Origin: Erinaceus europaeus
Lineage: Eukaryota; Chordata; Mammalia; Eulipotyphla; Erinaceidae
Length of the DNA stretch: 64,000 nt
NCBI RefSeq assembly: GCF_950295315.1
Contig: NC_080170.1
Coordinates: forward strand, 91,248,054-91,312,053
Direction: 5' to 3'
Shown: positions 11,000 through 22,179 of the stretch, one piece after another
How positions within the stretch are numbered: the stretch's first letter is position 1
How the letters are laid out: the number at the start of each line of letters is the position of its first letter
Position numbers and translations under genes: made by a program
The notes under the pieces: model-generated
What the model was told of the DNA's origin: nothing
The model's database searches: none
What the model saw: the letters and a program-made list of their open reading frames with translations, nothing else

Positions 11000-11160
11000 A
11001 GAATTCAGACATATTATTGAGTCTTACTAGCTTTGCGTGTCTGAGTCACTGAACCACACTGAACTCTTTCTAAAGTGGGGAAAATACTGTGCCCTTAGAG
11101 AAGGAAATGATCAGTAAAGAGGTACTTTATATTCAGAACACAGCATACTGATAAACCTAG
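11000..11160 (+). mobile_element. Possible MIR fragment
   Basis: Weak MIR-like order: TACTAGCTTTGCGTGTCTG, GAGTCACTGAACC and AAAGTGGGGAAAATACTG. Highly diverged. Confidence 0.4.
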
Positions 11161-11469
11161 CCTTTTAAAAAATTCCACTTTTTAAAAAAATTCTACTCCT
11201 TATCAGCCAAAGTGTCTGCACAGGCTTTTATGATAGTAATTTTCACAGTGCTTTATAGAAATTTACATATATATATATTTTTCTGCTGTAAGTTCCATGA
11301 AAGCAGAGACTAAATTCTTTATCTTGTATCACTGACCTAGCTCTTCCTTGGTACTCAGTGAATGAATATATAAGTAATAATATTGGTCTTTGAATTTATC
11401 GAAGACATGAGAAAAATAGTATAGACCCATGAAAAAAATATATATATATTTTCCCAAAAATGTTAAGGG

Positions 11470-11690
11470 TGCTGAAAGATAGCTTATCTTATAGGGCATG
11501 AGCCTTGTCATGCACAGTCAAGGTATGAGCTCCCAGGACAACATGGTAGTACCATGCATGAAGGGAAGTTCTGGTATTAGAGTATCTGTCTGTCTCTCTG
11601 TGTGTGTGCCTCTTTTCTATATATGAATGAAAAAGTCAGCCAAGGAACAGTGAAATCATGTAAGTATGAGGTTCTGGCATAAAAAGATAA
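11470..11690 (+). mobile_element. Old tRNA-like SINE, type E
   Basis: Shares the layout AAAGATAGCTTATCTTATAGG ... CATGAGCC ... GAGCTCCCAGGACAACATGG with the copy at 32937-33115. It ends in a CTCTGT-rich stretch and an A-rich tail. Confidence 0.5.
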
Positions 11691-11704
11691 AAAACATAGT
11701 GATT

Positions 11705-11926
11705 TCATTTGATTTGATTTTATCATTTACTTATTAGAGTTAGAGAGCAAACAAGAGGGAAGGGGAAGACGGGGTGGGGGGGAGGGATTTACAGCCCGGC
11801 TTCACCATTTATGATGCTCCCTCCTCAACCCCCCCTCCCCCCGCAAGTGGAGATTATGGCTTGAACCTAAGTCCTTGTACATTGTGACCTGTGCACTCAA
11901 ACAGGTGTGACACTGTCCGGTCCCCA
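11705..11926 (-). mobile_element. SINE type A, diverged
   Basis: Minus copy with a T-rich tail, a G-rich body (11771-11790), a C-run near 11830-11840, TATGGCTTGAACCTAAGTCC and a 5' end GACACTGTCCGGTCCCC. Confidence 0.8.
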
Positions 11927-12191
11927 GGATTCTAGATCTTTCAGATTTATATCATAGGTTTATTATTTTTTCTCACTTAAATTATTTTTCTTTCAATTTC
12001 ATACAAGTAGTTCAGTCACAGTGTTGTACAGGTACACAGAAAAGGGTTTCTGGCTTTATTCATGGCCAAAGTCATCAGGTGCTTTCACAATGAAAGAAAA
12101 AGCTCAGATGCTCCTTGCTACCCAGACTCCCACCAAGAGAACCGCTGCCATCTGCAGCCATACTATGGAAACTCAGAACCAGACAGAAAGA

Positions 12192-12346
12192 AAGCAATCA
12201 GGGAAGGGGAGGGGATACGGAGATCTGGTGGTGGGAATTGTGTGGAGTTGTACCCCTCTTATCCTATGGTTTTGTTAACGTCTCTTTTTTTTAAATAAAT
12301 AAAAAAATTAAAAAATTTACAGTCGACCTAAAAAAAAAAAAGAACA
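12192..12346 (+). mobile_element. L1 3'-end fragment
   Basis: Contains GGGATACGGAGATCTGGTGG, GTACCCCTCTTATCCTATGG and an A-rich tail. Possible 11-bp TSD AGACAGAAAGA at 12181-12191 and 12347-12357. The tail is interrupted by a short unexplained TTACAGTCGACCT stretch. Confidence 0.75.
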
Positions 12347-12442
12347 AGACAGAAAGAGACATGTTTTTTATTACCGGAATGCTGGTATTCACCACTTCAG
12401 GGACTGCAAGGTATGCTTTGTCATTCAATTATATTTGTACCA

Positions 12443-12520
12443 TTCCCTCCCTCCCTTCCTTCCTTCCTTCCTTCCTTCCTTCCTTCCTTCCTTCTCCTTT
12501 ATCTCTCTCTCTCTCTCTCT
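12443..12520 (+). repeat. (TTCC)n/(TC)n microsatellite
   Basis: Uninterrupted pyrimidine tract on the plus strand changing from TTCC to TC units. Confidence 0.95.
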
Positions 12521-12785
12521 TTCTTTCCTCAATGGTCTATGTATGAGGATTTGGAGGCTGGCCTGTGGTGAATATGTCCAACCAGCCAGCATGAAGCCAG
12601 TACTATGACCATAACTTACTCTTCGGCTGCATGGTGTTTGTGTGGATGACAAGATCTGAATGCAAAGCACAGGCAGACGTGGCTATCAGACACAGATAAA
12701 AACCGTGCACATTTTACCACAGAGCCATGTACCATTTTCTTTACATAAACACACAGACATAACATATTGATGTGCATGTGTAGGC
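12521..12785. other. Intron, nothing recognised
   Basis: No gene or repeat family assigned. The open frames overlapping here are low-complexity or chance. Confidence 0.4.
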
Positions 12786-12790
12786 CAGTA

Positions 12791-12791
12791 C

Positions 12792-12831
<40 letters not shown>

Positions 12832-13045
12832 CTGGGGTTATTCTGGAGCTTGGGGGCTGCACAATGAATCTACCACTCCTGGAAGCCATTTTTTTCCTTT
12901 CTTTTATTTGATAGGACTGAGAGAAATTGAGAGGAGAAAAGGAGGGGGGGAGATAGAGAGGCACCTGCAGCACTGCTTCACCACTTGTAAAGCTTCCTCC
13001 TTGCAGGTGGGGACCAGGGACTTGAACCCAGGATTTTGTGCATGG
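12791..13045 (-). mobile_element. SINE type D with (TTA)n tail
   Basis: A TTA run (12791-12828) stands at the tail position. It is followed by CACTGGGGTTATTCTGGAGC, TTGATAGGACTGAGAGAAAT and CAGGTGGGGACCAGGGACTT. The 5' end is short. Confidence 0.83.
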
Positions 13046-13623
13046 TAATATGCCAGTATATTACTTGTTAATTATCATTAATCTGTATCCAGGATAAAGA
13101 ACATCATAAAACAAAAATTCTGAAGTTTCACTTGTATAATTGTTCAACCAGGCTTGGTTTTACTCTGAGAAAGTTTCAGCTGTGCTGTGATCGTGGTATC
13201 CTTTACCACTCCTTAGGACTCACTGTCATTTAGAAGGGAGCAGGGCACCTCAAATCTTTAAAAGGATCTCTGAATCAATAGTCCCAGCAAGCAGATCTAG
13301 TCAATATTTCTTAAAATTGAGTACTCAAGCCATAGGTGAGGGCAGGAGCAAGGACTCAGTATGGCCCACTTCCAGAAGAGAAAAGATTGGTATTGACTTA
13401 AAGTTCTTTGCCTGTGAGTACTCTACAAACATCTAATAAAATGTTTTGAAATTTATGGTCATAGTTAATACAATACACTTCCAGTTCCTAGCTTTTTATA
13501 CACAGAGGCATTTTTATTGTTATTTTCAATCTTTAGACTACATAGTCTTGCTGCTATTTATTTAGAAACAAACTAAGACAAACAGTTTTAAAAATTGCTT
13601 ATGAGATAGAAGCAAATTCCTAC
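13046..13623. other. Intron next to PLCXD2 exon, nothing recognised
   Basis: Single-copy-looking sequence directly downstream of the exon that ends at 13624. No repeat or regulatory motif can be supported beyond the donor site. Confidence 0.4.
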
Positions 13624-13865
13624 CTATGAACTAGGGTATTCTTGAGTCCACCAACCAGACCTCGGGCGATAGTCTTCGCTTGGGGAGTAAGAATTGCTTG
13701 AGAGACATGGAAAGAGCCTTGGGGGGCACGCTCACTCAGGGTGGTCTCCAGGAAGAGGATCAGCTTGCGCACACTTGTGGTATTTGCCCAGGGTGCAGGA
13801 ATCTTCTTCCCAGGCCACAAGAAGGGGTATTGCTTATAGAAGGGACAGTGGTAGAAAATCAGAAC
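13624..13865 (-). CDS. PLCXD2: PLCXD2 internal coding exon, C-terminal part of the X domain
   Basis: Minus-strand exon of 242 bp. Its acceptor is TTTAG (AG at 13867-13866) and its donor is CATAG|GTAGG (GT at 13623-13622). It enters in phase 0, carries 80 full codons and leaves two bases (AG) that complete an Arg codon with the first G of the next exon. The peptide starts VLIFYHCPFYKQYPFLWPG and includes WANTTSVRKL, LSERAPQGSFHVSQ and IARGLVGGLKNTLVH. This is the second half of the PLC X-like fold in PLCXD2. The intron separating it from the upstream exon (13866-17866) is 4001 bp and the downstream intron (2898-13623) is 10726 bp. No frameshift or missing splice base is seen. Reading through the donor gives an immediate TAG, so splicing is required for the known C-terminus. 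Confidence 0.95.
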
Positions 13866-13987
13866 CTAAAGTATTTAAAACAGGACAAAGAGAACAATTT
13901 GTGAGGGAGTGGGAATGTTAATGTCTTAGTTTTACACTGACTGCTGGGTGGAAAGGTAAATATAAAACACACATAAAATTCATGATT

Positions 13988-14145
13988 TCTTAGATATATT
14001 TAAATTTATGGAGAAAGAGAGACAGACAGATAGACAGACATGGTGTGTGCACTAGAGCATTACTATAGTATATGTGATGCCAGGGATCTAATTCAGAACT
14101 TCATGCCTGCAAGTCCTGTACTCTACCTGATATATTTGCAAATCA
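13988..14145 (-). mobile_element. Diverged SINE remnant
   Basis: GGAGAAAGAGAGACAGACAG and GATGCCAGGGATCTAATTCA followed by a CATGCCTGCAAGTCCTGTAC stretch resemble a degraded minus-strand SINE. Confidence 0.45.
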
Positions 14146-14865
14146 ATAGGTAATTTCTGACTAAAGCAATAACAACGAGGCTGACAGTCATATTAGCTTT
14201 TCGTTGTTGTTGTTATTTTTGTTGTTCTGGGCATCTGTGGAAATGTGGACAAATCCTGAACCCCTTCTTGCTCAAAGATAACAAAGGAAAGGCATGGTTT
14301 TGTTTTCAGTGGTTGTAATTATTTGCATCTCTCTCTCCTTCATAACTGGGATCTGAAAATACTATGTGTAAGAAGATATTTTGAAAGAGATCATAGTCAC
14401 AGTTTTTATTATCACATATTGTTATAATTATTATGTCATTAGTTGCTGTTAATTTTGACTGTGCTTCACTAATGTTTTAAATTTCATCAAAGCTATGCAT
14501 TTACAGGGAAAAGCATAACATGTGGAGGTGTCTGTAACTATCAGAGCTTCAGGTATCCACCACACACCTTGGAATATATCCCCTGGAAGTAAGAGGGAGA
14601 AATCCTATATGCACCTCCTAGTGAATATATTAAATAAGAATATTTTGTTAAGTCTAATCAGTCTATAACTTTGACTAACATAAATATTTAAAGTTATCTA
14701 TAATAACTGATATGTGATATGGAAATAGCTGTGATTTCTATGGTGACAAATTCACAGGCAGGGTAATATTGTTGGGGGGGGTCTCTGCAGGTACTTTTAA
14801 TCCACGAGTATACTAAAATTCATTTAATATAAGGGCTAAGGACAAATAATTATATAAGGGAGGTG
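14146..14865. other. Intron, nothing recognised
   Basis: AT-rich. It has short GTTGTT runs near 14203 and a G-run at 14773-14780. No repeat family assigned. Confidence 0.4.
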
Positions 14866-14866
14866 T

Positions 14867-14985
14867 GGTAGACTGGGGAGACTTAACTATGGTAATATAT
14901 ACCAGACTTTCATGCCTGAGGTTTCAGAAGTCTTAGGTTTGATCCCTGGCACCACCATAAGCCAGAGCTGAGCAGTGCTCTGGTC

Positions 14986-15030
<45 letters not shown>
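14867..15030 (+). mobile_element. SINE type C with (TC)n
   Basis: Plus-orientation type C: GACTTTCATGCCTGAGGTTT, TTTGATCCCTGGCACCACCA, TAAGCCAGAGCTGAGCAGTG, then a TC run at about 14988-15028. Confidence 0.82.
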
Positions 15031-15031
<1 letters not shown>

Positions 15032-15454
15032 CCAGACAGAGATCCACTTGGATAGTGGTGTCCAGACCTTATGACTCCTATGCTCAGGAGACTGACATTT
15101 AGTTCTCAGATTTGAGCTCAACACACTAAACTAATTTAGAAGTAGGTAGATATTCAGCTGCACATGCTGATTCTGAATGAAACTGTTTTTCCCAGGAGAG
15201 GGAGGGAGTGTATTACTCAGGGCAGGGAAGACACTAAGGGAGTGATGGGTCTCCTACAGGACCTCTCAGGATGATAGTGATTTTGAAAATAATTAGCAAG
15301 CTATACTCACAACATTAATTAGTTTGTGAAAGGCAGCTGAGGGAAAGGGGATCACTATTTTGATTATTCCAATTCAGAGCTCTGCTGTCAAGATTTCTAA
15401 AAGTACTCTGCATTTTCCCCTCCCGGGTACTGTTGTTCTACTCCTCAAGGAATG

Positions 15455-15456
<2 letters not shown>

Positions 15457-15511
<55 letters not shown>
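15457..15511 (+). repeat. (GT)n microsatellite
   Basis: About 27 uninterrupted GT units, long enough to be length-variable between individuals. Confidence 0.97.
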
Positions 15512-15512
<1 letters not shown>

Positions 15513-16476
15513 ACACTCCTGGGGCTGCAGTCTTCAGATAGCTGGCCCCAGAGCATAATCCTCTAGACACCTAAGAAGGAGGGCCCTCAGTGAGTATCTG
15601 GTTTCCCAAGCACACTGAGCTCATGATGCCTGGTTAAGTGCTCCTGAATGTTGAGCCAGGGAACGTGAGTTTGCTGCACTGGCTGGGCTAATCTTTGGTT
15701 TTTCTTGTTTTTTAATGGTTTTGAATAATGTCTGACTAACTGCTAGTGGTAAACATGTGTGATAATGAGGTTAATCACAGGCTCATAGTAAGCAGATTGC
15801 CTGGGAGATTGGGAAGGATTTTCCTGGTGGGGGTATAGTTGTCCAGTTTGGAATACTTGGGAGTTGAGTGAGGAAAACTGGTCTGGGGAATGCACTGTGG
15901 GCAGGGAAGTCCATTCACAAGGCCTGGCAGGCTAGTTTCTATGATGTCTGCTTCTGGCTCCTGGACAGAGTGCTGCTGTGCCTTGGAAGACCTGAAAAAT
16001 GTACAAAGCACACACAGAAGGCTAAAGCCTTTCCTCAAGAGTCTCCTTGAGCAACCTGACATAGGACATTTCTGTGTACGGTAGGAAGTTGGCCTTGCAA
16101 ACCAACCCTTACTCTATAGAATTCAGGGTGTTACCCAGGACCTGCTTTTTGCTTCAGTTTCCTTCCCTAACCTGCTCTGCTGTATGTCTCTCTGTGATAC
16201 CTTCTACTACATTCATTGATCAGCTTTTCTCTAGGGGCTCAGATTTAAAAGTCCATCTCCTTTAAGATGTATTCTTTAGTGGACCTCCTCCTAATCTGAC
16301 TGGTCCTTTATTAGAGGTCTTTAGGATGTAGATGTAGATTTAAACCATATATTATTTTTCATTTGCTGGACAGTAGCCTTCCTTTATTCATCTAATCTAT
16401 CTGAAGGAGTCTTGTCTTGCAATTGTATATTGTTTGCTTTGCATTTTCAGTAGTGTTATGAAGTCTCATTAAAGAG
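15512..16476. other. Intron, nothing recognised
   Basis: Repeat-poor stretch. Overlapping open frames on both strands around 15775-16084 are unrelated to each other and resemble no protein I know. Confidence 0.4.
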
Positions 16477-16486
16477 TCTAAATACT

Positions 16487-16703
16487 GGGGGCTAGATGGT
16501 GGTGCACCTGATTTAATGCACACATTACAACGCACAAGGATCCAGGTTCAAGCCCCTGGCCCTTACTTGCAGGGAGTAAGCTTCACAAGTGGTGAAGCAG
16601 GGTTGCAGGTGTCTCTCTGTCTCTTTCCCTCTCTCCCTCCTCCTCCCCTCTCAATTTCTGTCTCTATTCAATAATAAATTTAAAAAAACTTTTTAAAAAG
16701 GAT
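16487..16703 (+). mobile_element. SINE type A with TSD
   Basis: Plus copy flanked by TCTAAATACT at 16477-16486 and 16704-16713. It begins GGGGGCTAGATGGTGGTGCA. An RNA polymerase III B-box-like GGTTCAAGCCCC follows, then a pyrimidine stretch and an A-rich tail. Confidence 0.93.
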
Positions 16704-16713
16704 TCTAAATACT

Positions 16714-17866
16714 GTCAATCTATAGATCAAACATTTTAAAACTTACAGCCACTAATATGCAAGAATAGACCTGTAAGCGGTGATATAACTTCAGGTTAAA
16801 TAAATGAAATTTGACTAAATGGCTATATGCTTCTTGCTATTGAATCGTGGCGATAAAATACGCAGGGAGTCACATGCAAGGGTGCTCATTACATATGGAT
16901 ATTTAAAGATAAATCATCAGTAAGGCACTGACTGTCCCATAAAGAGGGGAGACTGATGACTCTGCAATCTCTTTGTCTAGCTGTTAAGAACAGATTTAGC
17001 AAGACAACACTGAAGAAGAAATGAAAATAGGAAGGTCACAGAATTAAAATAGACACATTCCCTTACTCTGATAAGGCATCGCAATTTCCACACAACTTCA
17101 GGAGTATTTCTAGTAGGTGGCACAAGGTTAACCCATACTTAATCATTGTGATAGGTCATCACTGCGCAGTGAGAAAAACCACACAATATAGTTATTTCTA
17201 AAGAGAGCTATTACTCAGCACATTTCCAAACAATTTGCTAAGAAATATGAGAAATTATTCAGAATACAATTTGTGTACAAAGATATATAAAATTGTAATT
17301 ATAGCAGTCTGTTTATAAACTTAGCTGTACTCAAGTTTTACTCCACCTAAGTGACAATGTTCACATGGTCTCTTAGCTCTGGCTATTCTTCCCATTCTGC
17401 CGGTCCTTTGATTTCCTCTGAGTACAGGAATATTAAGAATAAAGTGGAAGTGTTTTCCTAGAATACTTTAAGACATGAGCTGTAAAAAGTGCAGTGTGTG
17501 TACGTCACTGGGAGAGCAGCAGAAACTGGGAACTCTGTAGGGCCCATGCTTGCTTCAACTGTGGCTCCCACCACTCATGGACAACTAATCCACTTTTATA
17601 GCTTTGCCTGGGCATGACTCTGACTAAACTATTTAAAGTTAATTTAGATGCCAAACAAGGTGGCAGATGGCAAACCAGTTCAATCGCTGATTGGTTCCCA
17701 GGGAGCTCTTTTGAAGCTCTCCTAGAGACTGGGAACCATGTTTAATATTCCAAACAAGCTGTGCCTTCTCAACTAACTGCCCAGGAATAAGTTGCCTCAC
17801 AGCAGAAAATTCACAAGTAATCAGAAAAGGTCTTGCTCTGGGAAGCTCACGTCTCTTTCCTCCTAC
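16714..17866. other. Intron adjoining the PLCXD2 X-domain exon
   Basis: About 1.15 kb free of recognisable repeats, ending at the donor of the exon at 17867. No other signal can be supported. Confidence 0.4.
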
Positions 17867-18327
17867 CTGCCACTTCTTCTCCCACAGGGTCTGCAGCGTC
17901 ATACTCTCCACACTGCAGGCTGAACACAGCTTGTTCCCAAAGGCTTCCTGAATCTGGAGGATCAGGCGTTTGTGATGGGCCTCATCCATGGCATAGAAGT
18001 GGTTGAAATCCAGAAAGATAATCTCTTGGGGGTGCTGTGTAAGAAACGAGTCAATCTCCATCAGTCCATCCCAAACCTTGATGCCAAAAAGCCCATGAAT
18101 AAAATAGATTTCCTGGTCGGTATCCCCTGGTTTGGAAGACACACGCAGGTCAAAGTAGCGGATTCCAGCTTCCAGTTGTTCCCGGAATGTCAGGTTCTGA
18201 GTCACAGACCACTTCTTCATCAGCTTCTTCACCAAGGAGATCCTGGCCAGGCGTTTGATTGCTGGTGTTTGGTCAGGCCCCACTGGGGACTTTTCATCTA
18301 CCCAGTAACTAAATGAATCATGGGAGC
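17867..18327 (-). CDS. PLCXD2: PLCXD2 internal coding exon with the PLC X-domain catalytic half
   Basis: Minus-strand exon of 461 bp. It begins after an acceptor AG (18329-18328) preceded by a pyrimidine-rich stretch, and ends at a GT donor (17866-17865) in the context GGCAG|GTAGG. It enters in phase 1 and leaves in phase 0, giving 153 complete codons with no stop. The peptide opens GSHDSFSYWVDE and continues through IRYFDLR, FIHGLFGIKVWDG and FLDFNHFY. These are signature stretches of the eukaryotic PLCXD group of PI-PLC X-domain proteins. In the family, the His of SHDS and the His of IHG are the paired catalytic acid/base residues and the Arg of IRYFDLR lies in the substrate pocket; all three are present. 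The wording matches my memory of PLCXD2 far better than PLCXD1 or PLCXD3. The known family role is phosphoinositide hydrolysis, inferred here from homology. Sequence after the donor is intron, so the open frame running on to 17639 is not coding. Confidence 0.95.
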
Positions 18328-18399
18328 CTACGCAAAAGAATAAAGGTCAGTTGAGATTGGTGCTGGAAAAAATATATTAACTGATAAGAAAATAAAACA

Positions 18400-18625
18400 G
18401 GGGACTTGGTGATAGTATATGTAGTTCAGCTGACATATTACCATGTGCAAGGACTAGGGTTCAAACCTCAAATCTTCATTCATGGGGGGGGGGCTTCATG
18501 AGCAGAGAAGCAGGGCTATAGATGTCTCTCTTACTGTCTACCCTCCCATCTCAATCTCTCTCTGTTCTATCAAATGAAAATAAACTAATATGTTAAAATA
18601 ATAAAAATAAAGAAAATGAAACAAA
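18400..18625 (+). mobile_element. SINE type A, diverged, with G-run
   Basis: GGGGACTTGGTGATAGTATA, CAAGGACTAGGGTTCAAACC, a G-run at 18484-18493 replacing the usual CTGCAGG centre, then CTCTCTCTGTTCTATC and an A-rich tail. Confidence 0.75.
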
Positions 18626-19096
18626 ATTAAGAACTGCGTACACACAGAAAGTTATAAGCAAAGATTTTTCAAGTTTGCCAGGAATGAGATAAACACAGAT
18701 TACAGGAGGGCCTTGTTAGCAGCTAGTTAAGCCAGACATATATATATATATATTTCTCATATGCTGCTAATATAAAGTAAATTAATAAACATCCTTTTGG
18801 GAAACTACATCAGCAATGTTTGGAAAGAGAAGCTATAAAATATTCATACCACTTGATCTAGTAATTTCATTTCAGGAATGCTATACTGAGGAAATAAATT
18901 TGAATATTCGAACATGCAAAGCTATTAGCAAAAGAATATTCATAACAGAGATGAACTGGAGCTTGCCTAAGTGTCCTTCCCAGGAGAATGCTTGATGGCA
19001 GAATAACTACTTTATTCATGAAGTCATTGACACAAAAGATATAAAAACCTGTATACCTCCAAGATACAGTAGATATTTAAATTCTGAGAAAATGGA

Positions 19097-19230
19097 GCCC
19101 AAGAGGTGATGTAGTTGATAAAGTGTTGGACTCTCAATCCTTAGGCCCAGAGTTCAAGGTCGGGCATTCCATGTGCCAAGTGATATTCTGGTTCTCTCTC
19201 ACTTTCTTATTATCAAATAAATCTTTTTAA
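19097..19230 (+). mobile_element. SINE type E
   Basis: GAGGTGATGTAGTTGATAAA, GTGTTGGACTCTCAATCC, AGAGTTCAAGGTCGGGCATT, a B-box-like segment, then GATATTCTGGTTCTCTCTC and an A-rich end. Confidence 0.65.
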
Positions 19231-19244
19231 AAAATAAAATTTCT

Positions 19245-19526
19245 GGGAGTCGGGCTGTAGCGCAGCGGGTTAAGCGCAGGTGGTGCAAAGCACAAGGACC
19301 GGCATAAGGATCCCGGTTCGAACCCCGGCTCCCCACCTACAGGGGAGTCGCTTCACAGGTGGTGAAGCAGGTCTGCAGGTGTCTGTCTCTCTCTCCCCCT
19401 CTCTGTCTTCCCCTCCTCTCTCCGTTTCTCTCTGTCCTATCCAACAATGACGACACAACAATAATAACTACAACAATAAAACAACAAGGGCAACAAAAGG
19501 GAATAAATAAAATATTAAAAAAAAAT
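19245..19526 (+). mobile_element. SINE type B, near-complete, with 14-bp TSD
   Basis: Plus copy, the cleanest type B in the window. It begins GGGAGTCGGGCTGTAGCG, has the B-box-like GGTTCGAACCCC and a tail rich in CAACAATAATAACTAC. The TSD AAAATAAAATTTCT lies at 19231-19244 and 19527-19540; a third copy lies at 19691-19704. Confidence 0.95.
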
Positions 19527-19540
19527 AAAATAAAATTTCT

Positions 19541-19690
19541 TTCAGTTTTCTTTTTCTTCTTATTCTTTTTTTAATCCAGAGCACTGCTCAACAATAGTTT
19601 ATGGTTGTGTGGGGGATTGAACCTGGAACTTCAGAGCTTCAGGCATGAGAGTCTCTTTGCATAACCATTATGCTATCTACCCTGTCTCCA
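19541..19690 (-). mobile_element. SINE type C in the same target site
   Basis: Minus copy with a T-rich tail, then CCAGAGCACTGCTCAACAAT, GGGATTGAACCTGGAACTTC and CATAACCATTATGCTATC. It is flanked by AAAATAAAATTTCT at 19527-19540 and 19691-19704. Confidence 0.88.
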
Positions 19691-19704
19691 AAAATAAAAT
19701 TTCT

Positions 19705-20429
19705 CATTATGTTTTTATGGCTTTTAATATTCTATGCAAAAGTTTGCTTTCAAACTATTTTACAAGTGTAATAAAATCTAAGTGAATAGTGAACATTTCT
19801 TGACAAATCAAATAAAAATTCTGAAGAACTCAATATAGGTCGGTTTTGGTCATCTTTATGTCTTAATGAACCGAATGTTCCACTAAATGATAAAATAAAT
19901 GTTTTGTTCCTTTGCCTCAAAATACAAGAAGATAGTTCCCCTCCCAGGCATGGAGATGGTCTTCTGTTACAAATGACCACCACAGACATATTTTGTACAG
20001 TAGTAAGAAAGTATTTCATTAGTAACCTAAAATTAAAATTATGTTTAACATGTATGTTCCATTTTTTCATTGCTTTCTGTGTAATTTTTGCCTTTATTCT
20101 TTGGTTATCCCAGTGTGTGATTGAGGCCTTTGGCTCTGTATAAACAGCTGCACTTTGCAAACAAAATCTAGTAGGAAAACACCATGCCCTGACCACTAGT
20201 CCTATTCTTAACCACAACTGCTAGCCATATTCAGATTAAAATTCTTATATTTATACAACTTGTTGGTACTATCAATTCTCTTTATTAAATCTTAGAATAG
20301 GCATTTCATATGTAATAGAGGATTTTATATTGTTTCAGGTTAGCGTATTTTTTGGGGAGAGAGTAAATTACGCTGGAATGGTCTTACTATTCTGTCTTAT
20401 CAGAAATAAAGTCTGAAAAAGAGAAACAA
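19705..20429. other. Intron, nothing recognised
   Basis: Repeat-poor. Opposing open frames of 155 and 79 codons overlap here, but neither resembles a known protein. Confidence 0.4.
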
Positions 20430-20681
20430 AGTGGGGGGTGGATGGTGGCACACTAAGTTAAGTGCAAGGACAAAGTTCTAGTCCCCCTCTGAGCCTCCGG
20501 TTCCCACCTGCGGGGGGGGGGGGTCGCCTCACAAGTGGAGTCTGCAGGTGTCTTTCTCTCTCCCTCTCAGTATCCCCTCCTCTCTCAATTTCTCTCTGTC
20601 CTATCCACTTTAATTTTTTTTTTGCCACTAGGAGTGGCCGATCCGTAGTGCTGGCACCAAGCCCCAGAGATAACCCTGGAG

Positions 20682-20723
<42 letters not shown>

Positions 20724-20815
20724 TAGATAGATAGATAGATAGATGATAGATAGAGAGAGAAAGGGAGAGAGGGAGGGAGGGAGGGAGGGAGAGAGATTTG
20801 GAGAGAGATGACAAA
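20430..20815 (+). mobile_element. SINE type D with G-run and purine microsatellite tail
   Basis: Plus copy: GGATGGTGGCACACTAAG, a G-run at about 20511-20523, CTCTGTCCTATCCACTTT, the extension AGTGCTGGCACCAAGCCC, then (GA)n, (GATA)n and (GGGA)n at about 20682-20792. Confidence 0.85.
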
Positions 20816-22179
20816 CGCTGCTTTATTTTTATGTAATTTCTAGGACATGGAGGCTATTCAGTACTCATTATGAAAAAGCATATTTATTAATCCTCAGGCA
20901 AAGTGAATTTTGCAAGTGAGAAAATGACTAGTATTTTTCAGGTACAAATAATTGCAGTTACTTATAGAAATCTGGAGCAAGTTTCCCCGGATTTTCCTGG
21001 GTTGCCTTGTTAATGAGGCCTACTGGATCCTTCCCTAATGCACAGCTTTGAGCTTTGAAGAAACAGAAACTCTTTATACCTCCTCACTGAGAGATTTATT
21101 ATGTATACTACACAGACACTGAACATTCAGTTATTTCTCTCTTTTAAACTGTGTTAGCAGTCCAGCTGTTCAGGATTGAGTGTGTAATATAGTGAGAGGC
21201 ACGTATTGAACTTAATTTTTCCCTGGGTATCAGGGAATAGCCATTAACCAAGCCTGGGGGAAAGACAAATCCCCTCTGCATTCGCTTGCTGGTGCTGAGC
21301 CCAGTTTTATCTCTAGAGAGAATGTGCTAATAACTTCCAATGCTTTTCTCCCTATCTAAGAATTATGCAGCAATATGACAACAACAGGGCCCCAGGGATC
21401 ATTACTCAATACACAGGGGCACAAATGGATGGTGCTCAGTCCACCCCACAAAAGAGGGATAGAATGTACATTTCCTGGGAACACTTTCTTTTGATCTCTT
21501 CACTCTCTTTCCATCTTCCTCTTTCCTTTCTAACAGCCTGTGCCTAGTACCATGTTCCCCACCCACCCTTATTTCCCCTTGACAAGAAAGAACAGACAAA
21601 TTGTGGGACTGTGTGCTGAATATTTATAACATGTCCTACTCGGCCTACAGTAGTAATAGTCCATCATCATTCACTAACTACCATTAATATTTTTGCCTCT
21701 CTACTTACTTTCTCTAGGGATTTTCCAATTCAGAGTGAGCAAAATAACATTCAAGCACTTAAATACATTTAACCAATTCTTTTAAAAAATACAGAAACAC
21801 TCTCCCTTTTTCTGTACACAGACTATGTATCAGTTATGCAATCTGCAAACAGTACTTACATGAAAAAAGAAGATCCAGATGCTTTATACCTCAAATTCAT
21901 TATCAAACTTTCCTCTTCTCTTTATACCAGAAAGAGGTTAATTGATATTTCTTTTTTTAAATCTAAAATAACACTGGCTTATAATGTTATGAGGCTTTCA
22001 GGTGTACAGTATTCTAATTAAATATCTATAAATGTAGACAGTCTCTAATAAGTTACTCTCCCTCACATGTCCTTTCCTCTGGAATGTGTGGGTTAAATTC
22101 ATGCCTTTCCCCAGAAGAGAAGGAAAAAATCCCTAAGTTGATCAATGCCCTATACCCCAAGAGAATTACTGTGTCCATG
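20816..22179. other. Repeat-poor intron
   Basis: About 1.36 kb with no recognisable retroelement or exon. Confidence 0.4.

Noticed and set aside
17639..17866. Extension of the PLCXD2 open frame beyond the exon
   Set aside because: The family sequence stops matching exactly at the CAG|GTAGG donor; the extension is intron read-through.
19245..19330. tRNA-like A and B boxes
   Set aside because: They belong to tRNA-derived SINEs; no cloverleaf with a proper acceptor stem was seen, here or in other copies.
19750..20217. 155-codon minus-strand open frame
   Set aside because: No similarity to a known family, low-complexity-free but unsupported by splice sites or conserved motifs; opposing open frame overlaps it.
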